This document shows positions 17,848 through 26,272 of a stretch of DNA of 64,000 nucleotides, piece after piece; the first letter of the stretch is position 1, and each line of letters starts with the position of its first letter. Source of the stretch: Dyella sp. OK004 (GTDB lineage Bacteria > Pseudomonadota > Gammaproteobacteria > Xanthomonadales > Rhodanobacteraceae); contig NZ_FOZI01000003.1 in assembly GCF_900114495.1 (NCBI RefSeq), positions 496,001-560,000 of the forward strand, in the 5' to 3' direction. A program made the position numbers and the translations under genes. The notes under the pieces are model-generated. The model was not told where the DNA came from. It saw only the letters and a program-made list of their open reading frames with translations, and did no database searches.

Positions 17848-18471
17848 ATGACTCGTATCAACGTGCTGCACCTGGGGATATGCATCCTGCTGCCATGTGT
17901 GATCGCGACCGCAGCCAGCGCCCAGTCGACTGCGGCCAGCGATGACGCGGCCACCAAGCTGGCAAGCCAGGTCTGTTCGAGCTGCCATGGTCCCGGCGGC
18001 CATAGCGTGTCGCCTACCTTCCCTAAACTGGCCGCACAGCAACAAGCCTATCTCGTGGCTCAGATACAGGCGTTCAAGAGCGGTGGACGCAGCGAGCAAG
18101 AGGCGCACGACTATATGCTCGGCATGACCACGCTGATCGACGACGACACGGCAGCCGCTCTTGCGCGCTACTTCGCCAGGCAATCCCCGCCACATGGGGT
18201 CAGCTCAGATCCCGCGCTGGTGGCTGCCGGGCAAAAACTGTTTACCCAAGGCATCGGCGATCGTGTGGTGGCTTGCGCCAGCTGCCACGGTGACCATGCC
18301 CAAGGCAATGGCATCTTTCCTCGCCTGGCGGGGCAGCACGCGCCCTACATCGTGCGTCAGCTCAAGGTGATCCAGGGGAATCTGCGTAACTCACCAGTGA
18401 TGCACGGCATCATCAAGAATCTCACCCCGGAAGAAATGAATGAGGTCGCGGCCTATCTGCAATCGTTGTAG
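17848..18471 (+). CDS. Dihaem cytochrome c4-type protein
   Basis: Periplasmic dihaem cytochrome of 207 residues. The signal peptide ends near ASAQS (about 25). Two cytochrome c domains carry CSSCHG (43-47) and CASCHG (143-147); FPKLAAQQQAY and FPRLAGQHAPY show the internal duplication typical of c4. Methionine ligands are likely in the MLGM and SPVMHG segments. ATG 17848 has gcgagg seven bases upstream; ATG 17809 is an alternative. c4 cytochromes carry electrons between periplasmic donors and terminal oxidases, so this would accept electrons from the Cyc2-like protein. Probably co-transcribed with it. Confidence 0.88.
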   Translation: MTRINVLHLGICILLPCVIATAASAQSTAASDDAATKLASQVCSSCHGPGGHSVSPTFPKLAAQQQAYLVAQIQAFKSGGRSEQEAHDYMLGMTTLIDDDTAAALARYFARQSPPHGVSSDPALVAAGQKLFTQGIGDRVVACASCHGDHAQGNGIFPRLAGQHAPYIVRQLKVIQGNLRNSPVMHGIIKNLTPEEMNEVAAYLQSL

Positions 18472-18510
18472 GCGCCCTCCAGCACCCGCGCACCACATGG
18501 CAGGCCCGCA

Positions 18511-19797
18511 TCAAAGCAGCGTGCCGATGACCACCATCGCCATCGCCGCCGTAGCCAGCCAGCCGAGCCAGCGCAAAGCCCCATCGATGGCAAAACGTCC
18601 CATCACAGCGCGGTGGGTGGCCACCCACATGATGCCGACCATCAAGGGAACAGAGATCACGCCATTGATCACGGCTGACCAGAACAGCATGCGGATGGGG
18701 TCCATCGGCGAGAGACTCAGCAACGTGCCCAACACCGTTGCGCCGATGATGATCAGATAGAACAGCTTGGCGTCCGCCGGTTTGCGCCCGAGTCCGGATT
18801 GACGGTCGAATGTTTCGGCAACCGCATAAGCTGCCGATCCGGCGAGGATCGGCACGGCCAGCAAGCCGGTGCCCACAATGCCGGCAGCAAAGAGCAACGA
18901 TGCAAAGCGTCCCGCCAATGGCCTGAGTGCCTGCGCTGCTTCCGCCGAGGTATTGATGTCGGTGATGCCGTGCGGATGGAGTACCACGGCCGTCGTCAGC
19001 ATGATGAAGAACGCCACCACGTTGGAATAGAACATGCCGATGTCGGTATCGAAGCGGATCCGCTCAAACGCGGCACTGGCCTGTTCGGGAGCAGCCTCCA
19101 GTGGTGACTGATCCGCCGCGCTCTCTTCTTCCTCCGCTTCCTGTGACGCCTGCCAGAAGAACAGGTACGGGCTGATGGTTGTGCCGAACACAGCAACGAC
19201 GGTCACCAGATAGTTGTGCCCCGATTGACGTGATGGCCACCACTGGGTAGCTACCTCACGCCAGGGCACGTCGATCACCAACACGGTCAGCACATAGGCG
19301 AACAGACTCAGCGTGAGCAACTTGAGCAAAGGCGCATAACGGGGAAAGGGAATCACCACCTCCAGCGCCAGTGACAACAATGCGAAGCCCAGCGCGTATA
19401 GGGCGGATGGCCCACCCACCAGAAGGGTCAGTGCCGCCCCCATCGCGCCAATGTCCGCGGCAAGATTGATGATATTGGCCAGCAACAAGAGGCTGACCAA
19501 TACAAGCACCAGGGGCTGCGGAAAATGCAGGCGCATATTGGCCGCCAATCCGCGCCCGGTCACGCGACCCACATGGGCACAGATCGTCTGGATGCCGATC
19601 ATCAAGGGCAGCGTAAATAGCGTGGTCCACAGCGTGGTGTAACCAAACTGAGCGCCGGCCTGCGAATAGGTAGCGATGCCGCTCGGGTCGTCATCCGCCG
19701 CCCCGGTGATGAGGCCGGCGCCAAGCCGGCGCAGCCAATGCCGGGGCGGCGCCCGAACGGGAGCAACTGCGTGGTCGATGCCAGGTGTCTCAGCCAA
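18511..19797 (-). CDS. NRAMP-family metal ion transporter (atypical motifs)
   Basis: Inner-membrane transporter of 428 residues with about eleven TM helices and overall NRAMP-type order. The TM1 region reads GAADDDPSGIATYSQ where classical Mn/Fe NRAMPs have DPGN, and the TM6 region reads GTTISPYLFFWQ rather than the usual methionine-containing MPHN motif. A charged loop (EAEEEESAADQ) lies between. The family call is secure, but the changed metal-site motifs mean Mn or Fe specificity should not be assumed; Mg or another divalent ion is possible. An FNR-type box at 19858-19871 with a -10-like TAGCGT 21 bases away faces this gene. It converges on the cytochrome c4 gene. Confidence 0.82.
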   Translation of the reverse strand: MAETPGIDHAVAPVRAPPRHWLRRLGAGLITGAADDDPSGIATYSQAGAQFGYTTLWTTLFTLPLMIGIQTICAHVGRVTGRGLAANMRLHFPQPLVLVLVSLLLLANIINLAADIGAMGAALTLLVGGPSALYALGFALLSLALEVVIPFPRYAPLLKLLTLSLFAYVLTVLVIDVPWREVATQWWPSRQSGHNYLVTVVAVFGTTISPYLFFWQASQEAEEEESAADQSPLEAAPEQASAAFERIRFDTDIGMFYSNVVAFFIMLTTAVVLHPHGITDINTSAEAAQALRPLAGRFASLLFAAGIVGTGLLAVPILAGSAAYAVAETFDRQSGLGRKPADAKLFYLIIIGATVLGTLLSLSPMDPIRMLFWSAVINGVISVPLMVGIMWVATHRAVMGRFAIDGALRWLGWLATAAMAMVVIGTLL

Positions 19798-19857
19798 GGT
19801 GCCACCCCCGTTTCGGTATCAATCGCTGGCACGCTAACGCTTTTTGCCATCGCGAAA

Positions 19858-19871
19858 TTGACGTTCGTCAA
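19858..19871 (-). promoter_or_regulatory. FNR/FixK-type box facing the NRAMP gene
   Basis: TTGACGTTCGTCAA, a near-perfect inverted repeat. On the minus strand a -10-like TAGCGT lies at 19836-19831, 21 bases downstream, and the NRAMP start codon is at 19797. Confidence 0.7.
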
Positions 19872-19895
19872 TCATGGCATCGATCGGGCCTTTAG

Positions 19896-19909
19896 TTGAC
19901 TACGATCAA
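19896..19909 (+). promoter_or_regulatory. FNR/FixK-type box upstream of SDR gene
   Basis: TTGACTACGATCAA, one mismatch from consensus, 57 bases before the SDR start codon. The downstream -10 is weak (CACGCT about 22 bases away). Together with the box at 19858 it makes a two-box divergent promoter region. Confidence 0.68.
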
Positions 19910-19965
19910 GATCGCCTGCCCCCGGCCCGCGCACGCTGTCACCACATTCTTGTGGGGGTGCAGTC

Positions 19966-20727
19966 ATGGGGCGGCTCGATGGCAAGGTCGCACTGGTAAC
20001 CGGTGGCGCGCTGGGGATTGGTGCTGCATGCGCCACCCGCCTGGTTGAAGCAAACGCGCGCGTGGCCATCGTCGACCTGCTCGATGACGAGGGACAAAAG
20101 CTGGCGGCGAAGCTGGGGGACCGTGCCCTCTACTTTCATGCGGATGTCACGAAGGAATCCGAGGTGGCACAAGTGATCGCCGACATTGTCCATCGGTTTG
20201 GCCGGCTGGACGTACTGGTCAACAACGCAGGCATCTCGGGGGCGAATAAACCGACGCATGAACTGACTGAAGCCGAGTGGGACCAGGTGCAGGCCGTCAA
20301 TGTCAAAGGCGTGTTCTTTTTCACCAAGCACGCCATTGCGCCGATGCGTGCCGCCGGTGGCGGCAGCATTATCAACCTGTCGTCCATCTACGGCCTCGTG
20401 GGGGCACCCGATGTCCCCCCGTATCACGCCTCCAAGGGGGCGGTACGGCTTATGAGCAAGGTTGACGCCCTGTACTACGCCGCCGACCGGATCCGGGTGA
20501 ATTCGATCCACCCCGGTTTCATCTGGACGCCCATGGTGGAGCACCACCTCGCCGCGCTGGGCGGAGACCCGGAGCAGCACCGCAGCGACGTCGGCGCATT
20601 GCATCCGCTCGGCCACATGGGCGAACCGGATGACATCGCCTGGGGCGTCGTCTATCTGGCTTCCGACGAATCGAAATTCGTGACGGGAAGCGAGTTGGTC
20701 ATTGACGGCGGCTACAGCTGCCACTGA
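19966..20727 (+). CDS. SDR-family NAD(P)-dependent oxidoreductase
   Basis: Classical short-chain dehydrogenase of 253 residues. The cofactor motif TGGALGIG (about 14-21), NNAG (about 87), the catalytic Ser in INLSSIYG, and YHASK (Tyr and Lys) are all intact; the C-terminus has GSELVIDGGYSCH. The acidic IVDLLDD after beta-2 favours NAD over NADP. It resembles cyclohexanol or glucose dehydrogenase-type SDRs, but the substrate cannot be read. A Usp gene starts 20 bases after the stop, so the two form a short operon under the FNR-type box. Confidence 0.85.
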   Translation: MGRLDGKVALVTGGALGIGAACATRLVEANARVAIVDLLDDEGQKLAAKLGDRALYFHADVTKESEVAQVIADIVHRFGRLDVLVNNAGISGANKPTHELTEAEWDQVQAVNVKGVFFFTKHAIAPMRAAGGGSIINLSSIYGLVGAPDVPPYHASKGAVRLMSKVDALYYAADRIRVNSIHPGFIWTPMVEHHLAALGGDPEQHRSDVGALHPLGHMGEPDDIAWGVVYLASDESKFVTGSELVIDGGYSCH

Positions 20728-20747
20728 TCCCCGAAGGGAGCACTGAT

Positions 20748-21188
20748 ATGTTCAAGCACATTCTGTTGCCGACCGATGGTTCCGAGCTGGCATTGCGCGC
20801 CGTCGATATCGGTATCGCGTTGGCTAAATCACTGGGGTCCCAGGTGCATGCTCTTTACGTCGCAACACCATTTTCCGCGGTGACTTACTTCGCTGGAGTG
20901 ATTCAAACGCCTGCAGAGCCCGCTTATGTCGAAGGCGTGGTGAAGTTGGCGGAGCGCTGTCTTGAAGAAGTCAGCCAGCGTGCCAACGCCGCAGGCGTTG
21001 CCTACGACGGCAACTATACCTTCGACCACCGCCCCTACACGGCCATCGTGGGCGAGGCCACCAAGCGCCAGTGCGACCTGATTGTCATGGGGTCTCACGG
21101 CCGGAGCGGGCTGGACCGGCTCATCCTTGGCAGCGAGACCTACAGGACGATGCTGAGCACCGATGTTCCCGTACTGGTGTGTCACTAG
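20748..21188 (+). CDS. Universal stress protein (single domain, ATP-binding type)
   Basis: 146-residue UspA-fold protein beginning MFKHILLPTDGSELA and ending DVPVLVCH. The ATP-binding signature G-2x-G-9x-GS is present as GSHGRSGLDRLILGS (about 115-129). The start has gggag nine bases upstream. It closely resembles the Usp at 28804. In Pseudomonas, several Usp genes are Anr-controlled and help anaerobic survival, which matches the promoter box ahead of this operon. Confidence 0.92.
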   Translation: MFKHILLPTDGSELALRAVDIGIALAKSLGSQVHALYVATPFSAVTYFAGVIQTPAEPAYVEGVVKLAERCLEEVSQRANAAGVAYDGNYTFDHRPYTAIVGEATKRQCDLIVMGSHGRSGLDRLILGSETYRTMLSTDVPVLVCH

Positions 21189-21218
21189 CTTCACATCGAA
21201 ACGGGATCATTCCGCTTG

Positions 21219-21232
21219 TTGATCCTGGTCAA
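21219..21232 (+). promoter_or_regulatory. FNR/FixK-type box upstream of GNAT gene
   Basis: TTGATCCTGGTCAA, followed 21 bases later by TACAAC (21254-21259). It lies 92 bases before the GNAT start codon and would drive the run of genes from 21325 to about 25554. Confidence 0.72.
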
Positions 21233-21324
21233 GTCATGCCGCCAGGTGCGGCGTACAACAACATCGTCGGTATCGCTGATATATGCCGGCCATCCCGTAT
21301 TTCGTGATCACCGGAGATCGCATC

Positions 21325-21891
21325 ATGACCACTCCCTCCACCCAGCCACCCGGCACCGATACCACAACCCCGCTGCTGACCGGCGAGCACTGGATCGAAA
21401 CGCTGAACGACGGAAGCCATGTGTTGGTGAGGCCGATCCGGCCTGAAGATCGCGAACGCGAGAGCCATTTCATCGAGCGGCTGTCGCCGGAGTCCAGGCA
21501 TTTCCGCTTCCTGGGTGAAATCCGGGAGGCGAATCCCGCGTTGCTCGATCAGTTGGTCAACGTGGATTACAAGAAGAGCATGGCGTTTGTAGCGCTCGTG
21601 CACGACAACGGCGAATTGCGCGAGGTGGGCGTGAGCCGCTACAGCGCCTCCGGCGACGACCAGCACTGCGAATGCGCCGTAACCGTCGCCGACGACTGGC
21701 AGCACCGCGGTCTCGGTGTCGCGCTGATGCGTCACCTGATTGGCGTGGCCCGCCATAACGGATTCCGCCAGATGTTCTCGATGGATGCTGCATCCAATGA
21801 GCCCATGCGCGATCTGGCGAAGTATCTAGGGTTCGACCGGAAACGTGATCCGCAGGATGCCGCGCAGGTCATCCATAGCCTGGATCTGTGA
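21325..21891 (+). CDS. GNAT-family acetyltransferase (Pat-like domain)
   Basis: 188-residue acetyltransferase. The acetyl-CoA site is visible as DDWQHRGLGVALMRHLI. The N-terminal VLVRPIRPEDRERESHF and RLSPESRHFRFLG resemble the GNAT domain at the C-terminus of Pat-type protein lysine acetyltransferases, here without the large acyl-CoA synthetase-like part. ATG 21325 has ggagat upstream; ATG 21283 is less likely. Protein acetylation, for instance of acetyl-CoA synthetase, is a reasonable hypothesis. The next Usp gene starts 26 bases after the stop. Confidence 0.82.
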   Translation: MTTPSTQPPGTDTTTPLLTGEHWIETLNDGSHVLVRPIRPEDRERESHFIERLSPESRHFRFLGEIREANPALLDQLVNVDYKKSMAFVALVHDNGELREVGVSRYSASGDDQHCECAVTVADDWQHRGLGVALMRHLIGVARHNGFRQMFSMDAASNEPMRDLAKYLGFDRKRDPQDAAQVIHSLDL

Positions 21892-21917
21892 TCCCTAAGC
21901 TCAAAGGGAAACTGAAC

Positions 21918-22802
21918 ATGTCCATGTATGCCGAAGAAACAGAGACCGCCGCAACGGGCGCCGATCCCGCGCCGTCGCCTCACTGGCCGAACGATGTGGT
22001 GGCATTGGTCACTTCGACCGACCCGTGGAGCCCTGCCGCCACAGCGGGCATCGCCCTGGCCCGGCAGTGGGGAAGCCGCCTGACCGGCTGCTACGTAGAC
22101 CCGTCGTTGCGTACGCTCAGCGGCGCCGACGCGGAACCCACGGTACTTGGCCTTTTGATGCGTGCGTGGGATGAGGATCACGGCGAACGTGCCGCTTTTG
22201 AATCGCTGGCTCGCGCATCAGGAGTGTCCGATGCGGCCTGGGCGGTCACCCATACCGGTGTGGCGCCAACGCTGCGCCAGCTGGGCGCCTGGCACGACCT
22301 GGCCATACTGGAGCGCGACATGGTGGAAGGCCATGCCTTGCTCGACATCCTGGGTGAGACGATGCTGAGCTGCCGCCTCCCCTGCCTGATCCTGCCGCCC
22401 GACTGGAAGGGCGGGATCGCCTTCAAACGCATCCTGATCGCCTGGAACGGAAGCATCGAATCCACACGCGCGCTGCATGCCGCGCTGCCATTCCTTGAGG
22501 CCGCCAAGGAAGTCACCCTGATCGATGGCGAACGACTGAACCCCGAGGATCTCACCGGCCACCCGCCGCGGTTTGACCCCGTTACCTACCTGATGCGCCA
22601 TAACGTTGCCGCGCAACCTCATTGCATCCGGGGGCCTCATCACCTCGCCGGGGAAAAGTTGCTTCAGGAGGCCGCGCACCTGCATGCCGACCTGCTGGTG
22701 ATGGGCGCCTACGGACATTCGCGTACACGCGAGCGGATTCTTGGCGGCGCCACCAGGCACGCCCTGCAGCACGCGAAAATTCCATTACTGATGCAGCACT
22801 AA
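21918..22802 (+). CDS. Tandem universal stress protein
   Basis: 294-residue protein made of two Usp-like halves. The N-terminal half (about 25-160) is degenerate, without a nucleotide-binding signature. The C-terminal half (about 170-294) retains FKRILIAWNGS and VMGAYGHSRTRERILGGAT, a variant of the G-2x-G-9x-G motif. ATG 21918 has aagggaaa upstream; the GTG at 21888 overlapping the GNAT stop is an alternative. It is similar in layout to the tandem Usp at 27962. The beta-CASP nuclease gene starts 4 bases after its stop, so translation is probably coupled. Confidence 0.88.
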   Translation: MSMYAEETETAATGADPAPSPHWPNDVVALVTSTDPWSPAATAGIALARQWGSRLTGCYVDPSLRTLSGADAEPTVLGLLMRAWDEDHGERAAFESLARASGVSDAAWAVTHTGVAPTLRQLGAWHDLAILERDMVEGHALLDILGETMLSCRLPCLILPPDWKGGIAFKRILIAWNGSIESTRALHAALPFLEAAKEVTLIDGERLNPEDLTGHPPRFDPVTYLMRHNVAAQPHCIRGPHHLAGEKLLQEAAHLHADLLVMGAYGHSRTRERILGGATRHALQHAKIPLLMQH

Positions 22803-22805
22803 CGC

Positions 22806-24233
22806 ATGAGTCACGCAACGGAAGCTCCCCGCAAAACCCGGAACATCACTTATAGCTGCCATGGTGCGGCGAAACAGGTAACGGGTTCGTGCCACCTGGT
22901 CACCTGCAACGGACGGCGCATATTGATCGACTGTGGACTGTTCCAGGGCGGCGCTGAGCAAGAGCGGGCCAATTACCAGCCCTTTGGCTTCGATCCGGCC
23001 AGTATCGATGCGCTTCTGCTTACGCACGCGCATCTGGATCACTGCGGCCGCATTCCGCGGCTGGTGCGCGAAGGGTTTCGCGGGCCGATTTTCACCACCG
23101 CGGCAACGCGGGAACTGGCGCGCGTCGTGCTCATCGATGCCGCCGGCCTGCAGGAAGAGGCGGCACGGCGCCAGCAACGCAGCGCACGTCGCCGCGACGA
23201 GCCGAAGATGGAGCCGCTGTATACACTCGATGACGCTTTCCACGCGCTTGAGTTCTTCACCGGCGACGTGCGCTACGGCGACTGGGTGGCCGTCACGCAG
23301 GGCATCCACGCTCAGTTTCTGGACGCCGGCCATATCCTCGGCTCCGCCTCCATTCTGCTTGAACTCGGTGATGGCGAAGACACTTGCCGAATGGTGTTCT
23401 CCGGCGACCTGGGTAGCCCCGGGCGCCCCATCCTGCGCGATCCCGCGCCCGCACCGGACGCCGATTACGTGGTGATGGAAACGACCTATGGCGACCGTCC
23501 GCACCGTCCCTTGCCCGATTCAGTGGATGAACTGCATCAAGCCGTGCGCCAGACCATCGAGCGCCATGGCAACGTGATCATTCCCACCTTTGCGCTGGAA
23601 CGCGCACAGGACGTGCTCTATTACCTTCACCGGGGCATAGAGGACGGCGCCATCCCCTCGCATATCCCCATCTTCCTCGACTCGCCGATGGCGGTTTCCG
23701 CCACCGAGATCTTTCGCCGCCACCCGGAGTGTTTTGGCGAGAACTTCGTCAAGGAGCTGCAAAGCGGCGACCCGTTCGCCATGCCGGGGCTGCACTTCAC
23801 GCGGGAGTCCGCCGAATCGATGGCGATCAACCATATCGAAGGCGGGGCCATCATTCTGGCGGGCTCGGGGATGTGCAATGGCGGCCGCGTCCAACACCAC
23901 CTCAAACACAACCTGTGGCGTGACAAGAGCAGCATCGTCTTTGTCGGCTATGCGGCCGAAGGCACGCTCGCCCGGCGCATCATCGATGGTGCGCCAAGCG
24001 TCCGGATATTCAACGATGAGATCCGCGTGCGCGCGCAAATCTGGACCATCAATGGTTTCTCGGCGCATGCCGATCAGGGATCGCTGCTTGCCTGGCTGGG
24101 CCATCGCCATCCGCGCAAAGTGTTTCTCGTACACGGCGAATACAACCGCGGCATGAAGGCCATGGAGCAATGCCTGACTGATCGCGGCATCGCCAGCCAG
24201 ATACCCGCCATCCACGAATCCATCCCCCTCTGA
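22806..24233 (+). CDS. Beta-CASP metallo-RNase
   Basis: 475-residue metallo-beta-lactamase/beta-CASP protein of the Ysh1/CPSF73-like bacterial group. Motif 2 is THAHLDHCGRIPRL (HxHxDH); later metal ligands are in DAGHILGSAS and FSGDLG. The beta-CASP cap carries ETTYGDRPHR, PTFALERAQDVLYYL and SGMCNGGRVQHHL, and the C-terminus has GFSAHADQGSLLAWL and VFLVHGEYN. These proteins process or degrade RNA. A nuclease embedded in a stress operon with Usp and acetyltransferase genes suggests controlled RNA turnover under oxygen limitation, which is inference. Confidence 0.9.
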   Translation: MSHATEAPRKTRNITYSCHGAAKQVTGSCHLVTCNGRRILIDCGLFQGGAEQERANYQPFGFDPASIDALLLTHAHLDHCGRIPRLVREGFRGPIFTTAATRELARVVLIDAAGLQEEAARRQQRSARRRDEPKMEPLYTLDDAFHALEFFTGDVRYGDWVAVTQGIHAQFLDAGHILGSASILLELGDGEDTCRMVFSGDLGSPGRPILRDPAPAPDADYVVMETTYGDRPHRPLPDSVDELHQAVRQTIERHGNVIIPTFALERAQDVLYYLHRGIEDGAIPSHIPIFLDSPMAVSATEIFRRHPECFGENFVKELQSGDPFAMPGLHFTRESAESMAINHIEGGAIILAGSGMCNGGRVQHHLKHNLWRDKSSIVFVGYAAEGTLARRIIDGAPSVRIFNDEIRVRAQIWTINGFSAHADQGSLLAWLGHRHPRKVFLVHGEYNRGMKAMEQCLTDRGIASQIPAIHESIPL

Positions 24234-24294
24234 GAACAACGGCGGTGGCCGGGGGCATGTCTTTGCCGCCGGATCGCCCTTCATAGGCAGGCCT

Positions 24295-25554
24295 ATGTCG
24301 CCAGGCTCCAACATGAGTGAAATAGCCATCAGCGCGCTGGGCCTTGGCGTTGCTCTTGGCGTCGGCCTGCTGATAGGACTCGAGCGGGAACGGAACAAAC
24401 GCACCGGGCCGATGCGTAGTCAAGCCGGCGTGCGCACCTTTGCCTTGCTTGGTCTCGCCGGTGCTATCGCGACCCTGATCGGCACGAAAGGCATTTATGC
24501 CGCCAGTTTCTTTATTGCGCTGGCGATGGTGGTCAGCTATCGGCGGACGCGCCAGCGCGACCCCGGCCTCACCACCGAGATGGCGATGCTGGTGACCTTT
24601 CTGCTGGGAATCCTGGCGATGTCGATGCCTGAACTGGCCGGCGGGATTGGCGTGATCGTCGCTGTTCTGCTGGCGAGCCGGAGAAGACTGCATATGTTCG
24701 CCCGGCAGTGGCTGACCGCGCAGGAACTGCACGATCTGCTGATTCTCGCTACTGCTGCCTTTGTCATTCTTCCCATGTTGCCTGATCGCACCATCGACCC
24801 TTGGGCCGCCATCAATCCGCACCGGCTTTGGTTTCTGGTAGTGGCGGTGATGTCGATTTCGTCGCTTGGTTATCTCACCCTTCGTTCGTTTGGTTCGCGG
24901 CTCGGATTGGCGGTTGCCGGTCTGGCCGGCGGTTTTGTTTCCAGCACCCTGACCGTCGCCGCCATGGCGGACCGGGCCAGGGAAGCGCCTCGACTCACTG
25001 CAGCGGCGGCAAGCGCCGCGGTCATGTCGAACGTAGGCACCATCGTGCAATTGGCGGTGGTGGTTGGCTCGTTGTCACGCGCACTGCTGGCACATATTGC
25101 TGTGCCGCTGATGGTCGCTGGCACCACCGCGGTAGCGGCATCGGTCTTGTCCAGCTGGCGAACGTTCTCCTCATCCATCCCGGTGGATACGCTTGCCGGA
25201 AATCGCCCTTTCAAGCCGGCCGCTGTGCTGCGATTTGTTGCCGTGCTGGCGGGGATCATGCTTGTGAGCGCCATCATTCGCAGCGCTCTGGGCAACGCAA
25301 GCCTGCCCTGGGTGATGATGCTTTCCGGGCTGGCCGACGTTCACGCCGCCGCGGCTTCTGTCGCTCAGGCCACCGCAACAGGACAGGTTGATGTGGAGCG
25401 AGCGGCGGTGGGGGTACTGATCGCGCTCACCACCAACTCGTTGCTCAAATGCACCATGGCGCTCGTCAAGGGCAGCCGCTCCTATGCGCTGCGCGTCATC
25501 CCCGGGGTTATCGCCATGGTTTCGGGCTTTGCGATCACCTTGCTCACCGTCTAG
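24295..25554 (+). CDS. MgtC/SapB and DUF4010 membrane protein
   Basis: About 419-residue integral membrane protein. The N-terminal part has the MgtC/SapB pattern (GVGLLIGLERERNKR, then RTFALLGLAGA) and the C-terminal part is DUF4010-like (about 190-419, with LAGGFVSSTLTVAAMA). Around eleven to twelve hydrophobic helices. Function in the family is unsettled; MgtC links to magnesium limitation and to F-type ATPase control. Either ATG 24295 or ATG 24313 could be the start. It is 61 bases after the beta-CASP gene and probably the last gene of that operon. Confidence 0.82.
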   Translation: MSPGSNMSEIAISALGLGVALGVGLLIGLERERNKRTGPMRSQAGVRTFALLGLAGAIATLIGTKGIYAASFFIALAMVVSYRRTRQRDPGLTTEMAMLVTFLLGILAMSMPELAGGIGVIVAVLLASRRRLHMFARQWLTAQELHDLLILATAAFVILPMLPDRTIDPWAAINPHRLWFLVVAVMSISSLGYLTLRSFGSRLGLAVAGLAGGFVSSTLTVAAMADRAREAPRLTAAAASAAVMSNVGTIVQLAVVVGSLSRALLAHIAVPLMVAGTTAVAASVLSSWRTFSSSIPVDTLAGNRPFKPAAVLRFVAVLAGIMLVSAIIRSALGNASLPWVMMLSGLADVHAAAASVAQATATGQVDVERAAVGVLIALTTNSLLKCTMALVKGSRSYALRVIPGVIAMVSGFAITLLTV

Positions 25555-25586
25555 GCGCGCCGCGTGTAACGACAGGTCATCCCTGG

Positions 25587-25600
25587 TTGACCTGCATCAA
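25587..25600 (+). promoter_or_regulatory. FNR/FixK-type box upstream of flavodoxin gene
   Basis: TTGACCTGCATCAA, one mismatch from consensus, 86 bases before the flavodoxin start. The -10 is weak (AGGATG about 23 bases downstream). Confidence 0.68.
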
Positions 25601-25686
25601 GTCGATGGCTGGGCACACGCGCCAGGATGTGTCCCGGGGGATAGGGATCCCTTGCATAGAGAACGTAACTACGGGGGTGATACACC

Positions 25687-26241
25687 ATGCCGTCCATACT
25701 GGTCGTTTACTACAGCCGCTCCGGCACCACGCGCCAGGTCGCCAAACAGCTGGCGGAAAAACTGGGCGCCGACCTCCTTGCTGTTCAGGACATACAGTCT
25801 CGTCGCGGACTGTCGGGATACTTGCGCTCCGCACTGGAGGTCATGGGTCGGTCCTTGCCGGCCATCGAGCCCACCTGCACTCCGCTGTCGCGCTATGACC
25901 TGATCGTGCTTGGCACCCCCGTTTGGATGGGGCGCCTTTCCAGCCCCATGCGCCGCTTTCTCAATGACCATGCACCTCAGATGCGCAAGGCTGCGTTCTT
26001 TACCACCATGGGTGGCAAGGATGCCCGCCGTGCTTTCGCCGACATGCAGGAGCTGCTCAACCACCCACCCGTGGCTACGCTGGCGCTCACGCATGGCCAA
26101 GTTCTTCACGACCAATGTCTCGCGCCGATCCACGACTTTGCGAGTGAACTCGAGAGGGCTGCGATGCGGCCAGCGGCTCCACATATCGCGACATGTGGCG
26201 AACCCCAGTCAGCGTGTCCTTCACTGAAATGGCAGTCCTGA
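25687..26241 (+). CDS. Flavodoxin-family protein
   Basis: 184-residue FMN-binding flavodoxin fold. The phosphate-binding loop is VVYYSRSGTTRQVAKQLAEK at the N-terminus; LIVLGTPVWMGRLSSPMRRF and FFTTMGGKDARRAF are the isoalloxazine-contact loops. It is related to WrbA/menaquinone-dependent protoporphyrinogen-oxidase-type flavodoxins rather than small electron-carrier flavodoxins. It likely reduces quinones or serves as a redox partner under low oxygen. The small membrane protein gene follows 31 bases later. Confidence 0.85.
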   Translation: MPSILVVYYSRSGTTRQVAKQLAEKLGADLLAVQDIQSRRGLSGYLRSALEVMGRSLPAIEPTCTPLSRYDLIVLGTPVWMGRLSSPMRRFLNDHAPQMRKAAFFTTMGGKDARRAFADMQELLNHPPVATLALTHGQVLHDQCLAPIHDFASELERAAMRPAAPHIATCGEPQSACPSLKWQS

Positions 26242-26272
26242 GCGCTACGACCGTTGAAAGAGGAGATATTCC

